DNA from: Deltaproteobacteria bacterium | GTDB taxonomy: Bacteria > Myxococcota_A > Polyangia > Polyangiales > Ga0077539 | Length of the DNA: 64,000 bases | NCBI GenBank assembly: GCA_016704445.1 | Contig: JADJAE010000018.1 | Span: 56,961-120,960 of the forward strand | Direction: 5' to 3' | Part shown: in pieces, positions 1 through 7,735 of the stretch | Layout of the letters: every line of letters starts with the position of its first letter | Numbering within the stretch: the stretch's first letter is position 1 | Notes under the pieces: generated by a model | Told to the model about the DNA's origin: nothing | The model's input: only the letters and a program-made list of their open reading frames with translations | Database searches by the model: none | Position numbers and translations under genes: made by a program

Positions 1-2
1 TC

Positions 3-1145
3 TCGCTCAACCGCCTCAGCTATTACAACAATACCCCGTGGAGTAATGGCGGGGTGCGCTACGAGCCCTCTCGCTGGGCCTTCCGCGGGGGCTGCGGCAC
101 CGCAGGCACCGCCGGGGCCGACGGCCAGGCCTACGCGCAGTGCTTCCCCGACAACCAGCTCTGGGCCAACCTGGTCAACGAGCTCGGCGCCGCGCTCGCC
201 CCCTCGCTCGCCGCGCCCGCGATGACCCTGGGCACCTCCGGGCTCTACGTGGGCTACGAGCTCTCCGTCACCAACCTCCAGCGCACCGGCGAGCACTGGC
301 GCCGCGGCACCGAGGGGTCCGCCTCGTCCAACGTCAACAGCGACACCAACACCCGCCGTGACAACGGCGACAGCGCGGGCGTCGTCTCTCGCATCCACGT
401 CCGCAAGGGCCTCCCCTTCGGCTTCGAGCTCGGCACGCAGGTGAGCCACCTGCACTCCAGCGGCATCTGGGCCATCGGGCTCGACCTCCGCTGGGCCCTC
501 TTCGAGGGCTACCACCGCGGCCTCGGCTGGCTGCCCGACCTCGCCGTGCGCGGGTCGGTCAACACCCTCGCGGGCCAGTCGCAGATGACCCTCACCGTCG
601 TGGGCATCGACGCGGTGGTCTCCAAGCGCTTCGCCCTCGGCGGGCACGCGCGGCTCAGCCCCTACGTCGGCGCGCAGGGGATGTTCATCTTCGGCGACTC
701 CGGGGTCATCGACCTCACCCCCTCGCGCAGCGCCCAGTCCGAGTGCCCGCGCCCGCAGACCCGCTACGTGGCCGACACCCGCACCGGCGCCGATCGCTCG
801 CCCTCGGGCCTGGTGGGCCAGGTCATCTGCAACGGCGGCGGGACGCTCCCCACCCCTACGCTCCCGGGCGACCTCAACGACACGCGCAACAGCGCCGTCT
901 TCCAGCCGATGCGTATCCTTCGCACCCGCGGTTTCCTCGGGCTGCAGTTTCAGTGGGAGATCCTGATGGTCACGGCGGAGTTCTCCGTCGACCTCGGCGA
1001 CCCGTCCTTCACCAGCACCCCACCGACGGACGCCGGCCGCCCGGTGACCACCAACGTCGCCGGAGCGCCCTCGCGCACGCCCATCACGCTCGACAACTAC
1101 ACGCAGTGGACCACCACCGTGGGCGTCGGGCTGGCCTTCCGCTGA
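3..1145 (+). CDS. Outer-membrane beta-barrel-like protein, 5' end outside window
   Basis: The reading frame is open from the first bases of the window, so the start lies upstream and only the C-terminal ~380 residues are visible. The protein alternates short polar turns with amphipathic strands rich in Gly, Tyr, Phe and Leu (for example GLYVGYELSV, LPFGFELGTQV, LSPYVGAQGMFIFG) and ends in VGVGLAFR, which resembles the terminal strand of an outer-membrane barrel. Four Cys residues occur in the visible part. I do not recognise a specific family. A surface or porin-like role is inferred only from the strand pattern. A possible internal GTG at 54 exists, but nothing supports it as the true start. 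Confidence 0.6.
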   Translation, partial: SLNRLSYYNNTPWSNGGVRYEPSRWAFRGGCGTAGTAGADGQAYAQCFPDNQLWANLVNELGAALAPSLAAPAMTLGTSGLYVGYELSVTNLQRTGEHWRRGTEGSASSNVNSDTNTRRDNGDSAGVVSRIHVRKGLPFGFELGTQVSHLHSSGIWAIGLDLRWALFEGYHRGLGWLPDLAVRGSVNTLAGQSQMTLTVVGIDAVVSKRFALGGHARLSPYVGAQGMFIFGDSGVIDLTPSRSAQSECPRPQTRYVADTRTGADRSPSGLVGQVICNGGGTLPTPTLPGDLNDTRNSAVFQPMRILRTRGFLGLQFQWEILMVTAEFSVDLGDPSFTSTPPTDAGRPVTTNVAGAPSRTPITLDNYTQWTTTVGVGLAFR

Positions 1146-1234
1146 CCGATCCGATCCACCGGGCGGGCGCTCGATTTCGTCCTCCCGTCGCATCACAACA
1201 CTCCCCCTCATCACTGTTCTACAGGAGCATCGCA

Positions 1235-1567
1235 ATGGACGATTCGACCCGGCAGCGCATCGCGGACCTCGTCAACGGCAACAAGGTCGTGCTGTTCATG
1301 AAGGGCACCCGGCACTTCCCCCAGTGCGGCTTCTCCGGAGCCGTGGTGCAGGCGCTCAACGCCAACAAGGCCACCTACGAGACGGTCAACGTGCTCGCCG
1401 ACCCGGCGATTCGCGAGGGCATCAAGGAGTACGCGAGCTGGCCCACCATCCCGCAGCTCTACATCGGCGGGGAGTTCGTCGGCGGGGCAGACATCGTCCG
1501 CGAGCTGCATTCCCGGGGCGAACTCGCGACCCTGCTCGCGAAGGCCTCGGCCACGCAGAGCTCGTAG
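1235..1567 (+). CDS. grxD: Monothiol glutaredoxin, CGFS type (Grx4/GrxD family)
   Basis: This 110-residue protein has the CGFS active site at about residues 31-34, the preceding KGT motif (MKGTRHFPQ), the WPTIPQLY cis-Pro segment and the GG-D motif (GGADIV) typical of glutathione-binding class II glutaredoxins. Family members bind a [2Fe-2S] cluster through the Cys and glutathione and pass clusters to Fe-S proteins in the cytoplasm; that role is inferred from the family. AGGAG at 1223-1227 sits 7 bases before this ATG, which decides the start over longer upstream-open frames. Length matches single-domain bacterial members. Confidence 0.93.
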   Translation: MDDSTRQRIADLVNGNKVVLFMKGTRHFPQCGFSGAVVQALNANKATYETVNVLADPAIREGIKEYASWPTIPQLYIGGEFVGGADIVRELHSRGELATLLAKASATQSS

Positions 1568-1625
1568 TCACGAGGCGCTCCCACCGCGGCGCCGATCTGC
1601 TCTAGACTCCGCGGCCCTACACCAC

Positions 1626-4106
1626 ATGAGCCAAGCATCGCCTTCGCCCCTTCGCGCGCGCCTCGCGGATCACGCCCTGCTCGCGTACCTCTCCCCCCTC
1701 TTCGCCGGGCGGCGCATCGCCGTGGTCGGGACGTCCTCGGGTGACGTCGCGCACCGCGCCCGCGCGCTGGGCGCCCACACCGTGATCTCCTTCGGCGGCG
1801 TCGCCGAGGACATCGCCGTGCGGGCCCTCACCCCGGGCGCCATCGCGGCCTTCCACGGCAAGCTCGACGTCATCGTGGTGCCCGACGCCACCGCCGTGCC
1901 CTCGCTGGTGGCGGTGCTCGACGAGGCGCGCCGGGCGCTCGGCTCCGACGGCATCCTGGTGGTGGGCGCCGAGCCCGAAGACGCCCCGGTGCCGATGGAG
2001 GTCTCCGGGCGCTCGTCGCCGGTGGGCTTCGCGCAGCTCCACGAGCTCTGCGCGGCGCGCTTCGGCGAGGTGCGCATGGTGGGGCGCGGCCCCTTCGTGG
2101 GCTACACGCTGGCGACGCTCGACGAGGCGGCGGAGGGGGTCGCGCTCGACACGCGGCTGGTCGACGGAGACCCGCCGAAGCCCGAGGCCTTCATCGCCGT
2201 GGCCTCCGACAGCGCGGTGGCGCTCGAGGCCCTGGCGGTGGTGCAGGTCGCCCCGGAGGTGCTCCACACGCTGCGCGCCGCGGCGCGCGGTGACCTCGAG
2301 GCGAAGGTCGCCGAGCGCGACCAGAAGCTGAAGGACGTCGAGCAGGCGAGCGCCGAGCGCTGGGTGAAGCTCCAGCGCCTCGAGCACGGGCTGAAGGAGC
2401 TCGAGGACGAGCACCGCAAGGCCCGCGACAAGGCCGTGCGGCTGCAGAAGGAGCTGGAGGACGAGCGCAAGCTGCGCCAGCGCATCGAGCTCGACGCGCA
2501 GATGACCCGCCGCGCGCCGGAGCTGCCCAAGGGGCCCGACCTGCAGCCCGAGCTCGACCGGGTGAAGTCCTCGCTGGCGGGCACCGAGGCGCGCGCGGCC
2601 TCGCTGGCGGCCGACCTCGCAGCGGCGCAGGCGCGGGTGACCGCGGCGGAGGGCGCACTCGAGGAGTCCAGGGCCAGGGTGAAGGCCCTCGGCGCCGACG
2701 TGATGAACGTCGAGGCCGCGCTCGACGCGGCGCTCAAGCGCGAGGGCGACCTGCAGCGCGAGCTCGACGAGACGCAGGCGGCGGAGTCCGAGCTTCGAGA
2801 GCAGCTCGACGAGCTGGCCGCGCGACCCGAGCCCGCGCCGGTGGTCATCCGCGAGCCCGCGCCGGTGGTCATCCGCGAGCCTGCGCCGGCGGTGAAGTCC
2901 GACGGGCCGACGAGGGCGGAGTACGCGGCGCTGCAGACGGCGCTGGAGGGTGAGCGCGCGGCGAGGGCGCAGGCGGAGGCGGAGTTCCAGCGGGCGGAGA
3001 CGCTGCTGGCCGAGCGGGCGACGGAGCTGCAGCGGGCCGAGGGGCTCCACCGGCTCGCGGTCGAGGCCGCGCGGGAGCTCTCGCTGACGGTGCAGCGCGG
3101 GGGACTGCCGGCCGAGGAGCTGGCGTCGCTGCGGGCGGGCCTGAGCGAGGCGCACCGGGCGCGGGCGCGAACAGCCGACGAGCGCGACGCGCTGGAGGCG
3201 CAGCTCCTGGCGGTGGCGGGCGAGGCGCAGCAGCTACGGTGGAAGCTGGCCGAGGCCGCGGCGGCGAGCGTCCCTCCGATGGAGGCGGAGTCCCCGGAGC
3301 TGGCGGAGTGGGAGGTGAAGGAGGCCCGCTACGAGGGCATGCTCCGCGGGCTCTCGGCGCGGGTGCGGGAGTGCGAGGCGCAGCTCGTCGACCTCGATCG
3401 GGCGCTGGCCGAGGAGCGCGCCGGGCGCGAGCACGACCGGGCGCTGCTGTTCGACGCGCGCAACGAGGTGTCGCGGCTCTACGCGCTCAACGTGAGCCTG
3501 GAGGGCCGCATCCTGCAGCGCGGCGTGGAGCTCGAGGGCGCGCGCACGGGCTTCCAGCGCCGGGTGGCGGAGCTCGAGCTGGAGGTCGAGCGGCTGGTGC
3601 AGGCGCTCTCCGTGTCGGGCACGCAGGCGACGCAGGAGCTCAGCGCCTCGCTGACGGCGCGCGCCAACGCGCACGACCTGCAGGTGGCCGAGGCGCAGGG
3701 ACTGCGGATGCGGCTCGATGAAGCCGAGCGCTCGCTCTCGATGCCCCGCGCGGCGGTGGCGGCGGCGGTCGACACCTCGGCCCTGGAGGCCGAGGTCGCG
3801 AGCCTCAAGCGCGAGCTCTCGGAGGCCGAGGAGGGCGCCGAGGAGCTTCAGGGGGTGCAGTTCAGGCTGGAGCGGGCGATGCGCGACCTGGAGGCGACGG
3901 CGCGGCGGCTGGCGGAGACCGAGGAGACCCTCGGCCACGCCCGCTCCGAGGCCGTGGTGCTGCGGGCCCGCGGCGGCCGCGAGGAGTCCCTGCGCGGCGC
4001 CGTCGAGGGGGCGCGCCGGGGCATCTCGGGCCTGCTCGCGGACGGCCGCGGCGCCCTGCTGGCGCCTGAGCTCATGGGCATCCTGCGGGCGCTCGAAGTG
4101 GACTGA
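1626..4106 (+). CDS. Large coiled-coil protein with N-terminal Rossmann/methyltransferase-like domain
   Basis: The 826-residue protein has two parts. Residues ~1-190 look like a Rossmann-type alpha/beta domain resembling class I methyltransferases (IAVVGTSSGDVAHRARALGA, then DVIVVPDATA and GILVVGAEP), but without a clear GxGxG motif, so catalysis is doubtful. Residues ~210-820 are Glu/Arg/Leu/Ala-rich heptad sequence predicted to form a long coiled coil, broken near residues 400-420 by 24-bp tandem repeats encoding PAPVVIRE. A globular head on a long coiled coil recalls myxobacterial polarity and motility proteins such as AglZ and FrzS in layout only. The stop overlaps the next start (TGATG at 4104-4108), implying translational coupling. 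Function unknown. Confidence 0.75.
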   Translation: MSQASPSPLRARLADHALLAYLSPLFAGRRIAVVGTSSGDVAHRARALGAHTVISFGGVAEDIAVRALTPGAIAAFHGKLDVIVVPDATAVPSLVAVLDEARRALGSDGILVVGAEPEDAPVPMEVSGRSSPVGFAQLHELCAARFGEVRMVGRGPFVGYTLATLDEAAEGVALDTRLVDGDPPKPEAFIAVASDSAVALEALAVVQVAPEVLHTLRAAARGDLEAKVAERDQKLKDVEQASAERWVKLQRLEHGLKELEDEHRKARDKAVRLQKELEDERKLRQRIELDAQMTRRAPELPKGPDLQPELDRVKSSLAGTEARAASLAADLAAAQARVTAAEGALEESRARVKALGADVMNVEAALDAALKREGDLQRELDETQAAESELREQLDELAARPEPAPVVIREPAPVVIREPAPAVKSDGPTRAEYAALQTALEGERAARAQAEAEFQRAETLLAERATELQRAEGLHRLAVEAARELSLTVQRGGLPAEELASLRAGLSEAHRARARTADERDALEAQLLAVAGEAQQLRWKLAEAAAASVPPMEAESPELAEWEVKEARYEGMLRGLSARVRECEAQLVDLDRALAEERAGREHDRALLFDARNEVSRLYALNVSLEGRILQRGVELEGARTGFQRRVAELELEVERLVQALSVSGTQATQELSASLTARANAHDLQVAEAQGLRMRLDEAERSLSMPRAAVAAAVDTSALEAEVASLKRELSEAEEGAEELQGVQFRLERAMRDLEATARRLAETEETLGHARSEAVVLRARGGREESLRGAVEGARRGISGLLADGRGALLAPELMGILRALEVD

Positions 4107-4745
4107 TGGGCACCTGCGGCGCGAGCTGCGGCATCACGAAGACCAGGGAGCGCGAGCGCGAGCAGGCGACCCGCGTGGCGCTCCGGGCCTTCGCCGACGG
4201 CCGCCGCGACACGCCGCGGTGGTGGCCGCCCTCGTCGGTGTTCGAGGCCGGTGAGGTGGAGAAGCTGGCCGAGGCGCTGCGGGGGGCGCTGCCTTGTCGC
4301 GCGGTGGTGGTCCCCCCGGCGGACGAGCTCGCGGCCACGTGGGTGTACGTCGTGCGCGACGATGGCCGAGGGCTCGTGGGTGGAGCTGCGCGAGGGCCGC
4401 GGGGCGGTGGTCCCGGAGGCGAGCGAGGAGCGGGGGCTGCGCGTGGGGCTCTCGGCGCTGCACCGCGCGGCGACGGTGCAGGAGTTCGCGCTGCGGGCGA
4501 CGGTCGAGGGGCCCGTGGCGTGGGTCGAGGAGTCGCGCGTGGCGGGGGTCGACGACCGCAGGCTGCAGCTCTTCGTGAAGGCCGCGCAGGGGCTGCTGCG
4601 GACCATGAAGATCACCACGCTGGACGCGGCCTTCCTGGAGGGTCCGGCGGTGGAGGGGGCCGACCCGCTGTGGTCGCTGCTCTTCGACGCGTCGCCGATG
4701 GTGAGCCGCGCGGGCGAGTGGGTGACGCTCGGCGCGGAGCGGTAG
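4106..4745 (+). CDS. Unknown protein coupled to the coiled-coil gene; one frame break
   Basis: Translation starts at an ATG that overlaps the upstream stop codon. Two frames share one protein: the first runs from 4106 to about 4360 (MGTCGASCG..., ATWVYVVRDDG) and the second from about 4362 to 4745 (MAEGSWVELREG..., ending GEWVTLGAER). Joining needs a one-base change near 4361, so I treat this as one ~212-residue gene with an indel; two overlapping genes cannot be excluded. The N-terminus carries a CGASCG pair of cysteines. The C-terminal half looks like a compact alpha/beta domain. No family is recognised. Its coupling to the coiled-coil protein suggests a physical partner. Confidence 0.5.
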
Positions 4746-4747
4746 AG

Positions 4748-4803
4748 GGGCCTTCGCGGTGACGGGGTGCGGCGGATCGCAGCGGAGTGCGACAGGAAGG
4801 CCC
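4748..4803. terminator. Inverted repeat between convergent genes
   Basis: GGGCCTTC (4748-4755) and GAAGGCCC (4796-4803) are perfect 8-bp inverted arms around a 40-base GC-rich loop that can fold internally. The element sits between two convergent stop codons, so a bidirectional terminator is plausible. There is no U-run, and the loop is long. Confidence 0.35.
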
Positions 4804-4831
4804 ACGCCACCTGCGCGTAGGCCTACGGCGC

Positions 4832-5596
4832 TCAGGCCGCTTCGGTCGGGGTCGGGACGGCGGGCTCGGTCGGGTGGACCTTGCGGGCCTTCATGCGGAG
4901 GTTGAGCAGCTCGATGAGGAGCGCGAAGGCCATCGGGGCGTAGATGTAGCCCTTGGGGATGTGTCGGCCGACGGCGTCGGCCACGAGCATCACGCCGATG
5001 AGGATGAGGAAGGCGAGCGCCAGCACCTTCACCGTGGCGTGCTTCTCGACGAAGCGGCTCACCGGAGCGGCGAAGGCCAGCATGGTCGCCACCGCGGCCA
5101 TCACCGCGACCACCATCACCCAGATCTGCTCGGGCGGGACCATTCCCACCGCGGTGATGACCGAGTCGAGCGAGAACACCAGGTCGAGCGCCACGACCTG
5201 CGCGATGAGCGAGCCCGTCGACGCGACCGCCTTCGCCGCGCCCGGCGCGTCCTCCTCGACCCCCTCCACCTTCTTGTGGATCTCGATGGTGGCCTTCGCG
5301 ATGAGGAAGGCCCCACCCGCGGCGAGCACGAGCTGCTTGCCGGTGATGGCGAGGCCCGCGACCGTGAAGAGGGGCCGCGTGAGGCCGAGCACCCAGGAGA
5401 TCGCGAAGAGCAGCCCGATGCGCATCACCAGGGCGAGCCCGATGCCGAGGCGCGTGACCTTGCGGCGCTGCACCTCCGGAAGACGCCCGGTGAGCACCGA
5501 GATGAACACGATGTTGTCGACGCCCAGGACGATCTCCATCGCTACGAGGGAGACCAGCGCGATCCAGGTGTCCGCGCGATCGAAGCCAGTGAACAT
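4832..5596 (-). CDS. TerC family integral membrane protein
   Basis: The 254-residue protein has about seven hydrophobic segments and both TerC signature motifs: MEIVLGVDNIVFISVL near the N-terminus and LDLVFSLDSVITAVG near residue 140, whose acidic residues line the metal path in this family. TerC/Alx proteins export manganese or other divalent metals, or protect against metal stress and act in metalation of exported enzymes. The substrate cannot be read from sequence. A GAGAGG lies about 10 bases before the ATG. The gap to the upstream same-strand gene is only ~50 bases, so no room exists for a yybP-ykoY riboswitch, and this gene may be cotranscribed with the AAA ATPase. Confidence 0.92.
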   Translation of the reverse strand: MFTGFDRADTWIALVSLVAMEIVLGVDNIVFISVLTGRLPEVQRRKVTRLGIGLALVMRIGLLFAISWVLGLTRPLFTVAGLAITGKQLVLAAGGAFLIAKATIEIHKKVEGVEEDAPGAAKAVASTGSLIAQVVALDLVFSLDSVITAVGMVPPEQIWVMVVAVMAAVATMLAFAAPVSRFVEKHATVKVLALAFLILIGVMLVADAVGRHIPKGYIYAPMAFALLIELLNLRMKARKVHPTEPAVPTPTEAA

Positions 5597-5648
5597 TGAG
5601 CTCGTACCTCTCTTCAGGAGGATCCGCTCTGCGAGGGTCGTGCCCGCG

Positions 5649-6995
5649 TCACATCAGGTTGTGCCGCCGCATGTAGTCCGCGGCCTCGTCGTACTGCCCC
5701 GACTCGTTGGCGAACTGCACGTGGTTCCTGATCGTCCCGAACCACTCCCTCGTCGAGGGCCGAAGCCTCGCGCGCGCCGCCTCCAGCATCGGCATCGTGA
5801 TGGGCTCGACCTTCCCTGACGCGAGGCTCTTCCCGATGGCCGACTCCGCGGCGGCGTCGATGAGGTTCTCCAGGTCGGCGCCGGACCAGCCTTCGGTCAC
5901 CTCCGCGAGGCGCAGGAAGTCCATCGGCCCCTGGGGCTTCTCCGCGAGCTTCAGCTTCAGGATCTGCGCGCGCCCCGGCCGGTCGGGCGGCGGGACGAAC
6001 AGCACCTGGCTGAACCTCCCCGGCCGACGGAAGGCCGAGTCGACGTCCCACGGCGTGTTGGTCGCGCCCAGCACCAGCACCTTCTCGTTGCGGCTCGCGA
6101 AGCCGTCGAGCTCCGCCAGAAACTGCGTGATCACCCCGCGCATGGCGCCGGTCACCAGCTTGGCGCGCTGCATCCCTAGCGCGTCGACCTCATCGAAGAA
6201 GAGCACCGTCGGCGCCCGTCGCCTCGCGTCCTCGAAGATGGCGTGGAGCTGCCGCTCGGAGTTGCCGATCCACATGTCGAGCACCTCGTGCAGCCCGACG
6301 GAAACGAAGTGCGCGCCGCACTCCCCCGCGGTCGCCCTTGCCAGGAAGGTCTTGCCGCACCCCGGCGGACCATAGAACAGCATGCCCCCGCCGCCCTTCT
6401 TCCCGAAGGCCGCGAAGAGGTCGGGCTTCTGGAAGGGCAGAACGATCCGCATCCGGATGCGCTCCTTCACGTCGTCGAGGCCGCCCACGTCCGCGAAGGT
6501 CACGCCCTCCCTCGGGCCCGTCTCGGCCTCCTTGCCGACCGCCCCATCGGGCTCCTCGCGCGACGGCAGCAGCGCGTCCCAGAGCTTGGTGTCCGCGAGC
6601 TCTGGATCGAGCTGCACCGCGCGCTCGTAGTCGCGCCTCGCGTCGCGGTGCTCGTTGCGCCGCTCGTGCACCCTGGCCCTGAGCAGCAGACCCATCGCGT
6701 GCTCAGGAACCGACGTGAGCACCGCGTTGACGAAGCCCAGCGCCCGGTCGAGCTCCCCGAGGCTCAGCGCGCAGCGCGCGGCGCCGAGGCCCGCGTCGTC
6801 GCCGAGGGCGCGGTCGCCCAGGAGGCGCTCGAAGTGAGAGAGCGCGTCCCTGGGCTGCGCGGCCTTCTCCATCGCGGTCGCGACGTGCATCCGCAGCGGG
6901 GCGTTGTCCGGCGCGAGCGCCAGCGCTTCGAGGAGGAGCTTGAGGGTGGGGTCCGTCGGACGGTCTTGCATCGGCGCAGTGTAGCCCGCGCCCAT
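5649..6995 (-). CDS. AAA ATPase with N-terminal TPR-like region
   Basis: Residues ~15-150 form helical TPR-like repeats (LLEALALAPDNAPLRMHVA, LLRARVHERRNEHRDARRD). Residues ~175-420 are a single AAA module of the Cdc48/VPS4/FtsH class: Walker A GPPGCGKT, Walker B VLFFDEVDAL, sensor 1 GATNTPWDVD, and an arginine-containing RRPGRF. The C-terminal lid contains GWSGADLENLID. Only one AAA ring and no protease or membrane segment is present, so this is probably a substrate-remodelling ATPase that docks clients through TPRs; the client is unknown. An internal ATG at 6971 lies closer to conserved sequence, but AGGGGG upstream supports 6995. It lies upstream of terC on the same strand. Confidence 0.85.
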   Translation of the reverse strand: MGAGYTAPMQDRPTDPTLKLLLEALALAPDNAPLRMHVATAMEKAAQPRDALSHFERLLGDRALGDDAGLGAARCALSLGELDRALGFVNAVLTSVPEHAMGLLLRARVHERRNEHRDARRDYERAVQLDPELADTKLWDALLPSREEPDGAVGKEAETGPREGVTFADVGGLDDVKERIRMRIVLPFQKPDLFAAFGKKGGGGMLFYGPPGCGKTFLARATAGECGAHFVSVGLHEVLDMWIGNSERQLHAIFEDARRRAPTVLFFDEVDALGMQRAKLVTGAMRGVITQFLAELDGFASRNEKVLVLGATNTPWDVDSAFRRPGRFSQVLFVPPPDRPGRAQILKLKLAEKPQGPMDFLRLAEVTEGWSGADLENLIDAAAESAIGKSLASGKVEPITMPMLEAARARLRPSTREWFGTIRNHVQFANESGQYDEAADYMRRHNLM

Positions 6996-7020
6996 CCATG
7001 TCCAGCAGCCCCCTGGAGGG

Positions 7021-7551
7021 TCAGCGGAAGACCTGCTCGCCGCGGTAGTTCTTCCACTCCTGCTCGAGGTACTCCGCGTCCTCGGGGGTGCGCGGGTGGA
7101 CCCCCATCACGATGCCGCCCTCCTTGATGCCCGCCTCGTAGGCCCGCGCCCGATCCTCGGGGATTCCCGCCCCCACGAGCGCCCCGACCAGGCCGCCGGT
7201 GAGCCCTCCCGCCCCTGCTCCGGCGAGCGCCGCCGCGAGCGGTCCGGCCACCACCAGCCCGAGCCCCGGCAGCACCAGGCTCGTCCCGATGGCCGCGATG
7301 GCCGCGACCACGGCGCCGACGGTTCCGCAGATGGCGGAGCCCACCCCGGCGCCCTGCAGGGCCTTGTCGCCCAGCTCGCTGTCAGCGTCGGTGAAGTGCC
7401 GCCTGCGCGCCTCATCGGACATCATCAGGTTCACGTCGTCGCGGCTGTACCCGCGGCTCGCGAGCGCCTCGTAGGCGCGCTCGGCGTCGGCCCGCGAGCG
7501 AAAGAGACCCGTCACGATCTCCGGCTGGGTATTGCTTCCTGCGGCTGCCAT
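7021..7551 (-). CDS. General stress protein, YflT-like domain with glycine-zipper membrane segments
   Basis: The 176-residue protein begins with the YflT/GsiB-type fold (IVTGLFRSRADAERAYEALASRGYSRDDVNLMM), found in bacterial general stress proteins. A Gly/Ala-rich hydrophobic stretch at ~85-140 (GSAICGTVGAVVAAIAAIG, GAGAGGLTGGLVGALVGAGI) follows, likely two membrane-inserting glycine-zipper helices. The C-terminus resembles a second half of the YflT fold (GIVMGVHPRTPEDAEYLEQ). Function in stress is inferred from the family. The start is fixed by an unusually complete Shine-Dalgarno sequence (separate entry). Confidence 0.85.
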   Translation of the reverse strand: MAAAGSNTQPEIVTGLFRSRADAERAYEALASRGYSRDDVNLMMSDEARRRHFTDADSELGDKALQGAGVGSAICGTVGAVVAAIAAIGTSLVLPGLGLVVAGPLAAALAGAGAGGLTGGLVGALVGAGIPEDRARAYEAGIKEGGIVMGVHPRTPEDAEYLEQEWKNYRGEQVFR

Positions 7552-7563
7552 GGATCACCTCCT
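7552..7563 (-). promoter_or_regulatory. Extended 12-base Shine-Dalgarno sequence of the stress-protein gene
   Basis: Read on the minus strand, AGGAGGTGATCC lies directly before the ATG at 7551. It is complementary to the whole 3' tail of 16S rRNA (GGATCACCTCCT), far beyond the usual 4-6 bases, with AGGAGG at ideal spacing. Very strong translation initiation is expected. Confidence 0.85.
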
Positions 7564-7575
7564 ACAAGGGTTGTT

Positions 7576-7597
7576 GCATCGTCACATGCGACGATGC
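7576..7597 (-). promoter_or_regulatory. Hairpin in the leader of the stress-protein gene
   Basis: GCATCGTC (7576-7583) and GACGATGC (7590-7597) form a perfect 8-bp stem with a 6-base loop. On the minus strand it lies 12 bases before the extended Shine-Dalgarno sequence, so it would be in the 5' leader of the stress-protein mRNA. It could also end transcription from the upstream glycosyltransferase operon, but no U-run follows. Confidence 0.4.
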
Positions 7598-7735
7598 GCG
7601 TCCCTTTTGCAGGCGCCGGACCGACGTCCATCCATGCTTGTTTTTGAGGGTATTCCCCTCCGGTCTGCCCGAGGCCCTGGGGTGTCAATTGCGCCCCAGG
7701 TGACCACCCCTGCTGTGGCGGTCGGACACTTCCCA

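Noticed and set aside
4832..5648. yybP-ykoY manganese riboswitch before terC
   Set aside because: Only about 50 bases separate terC from the upstream gene, too short for the element, and no motif is visible.
4953..5819. Plus-strand frame opposite terC
   Set aside because: Antisense of TerC codons; Thr/Ser-rich pattern arises from reverse reading of hydrophobic codons.
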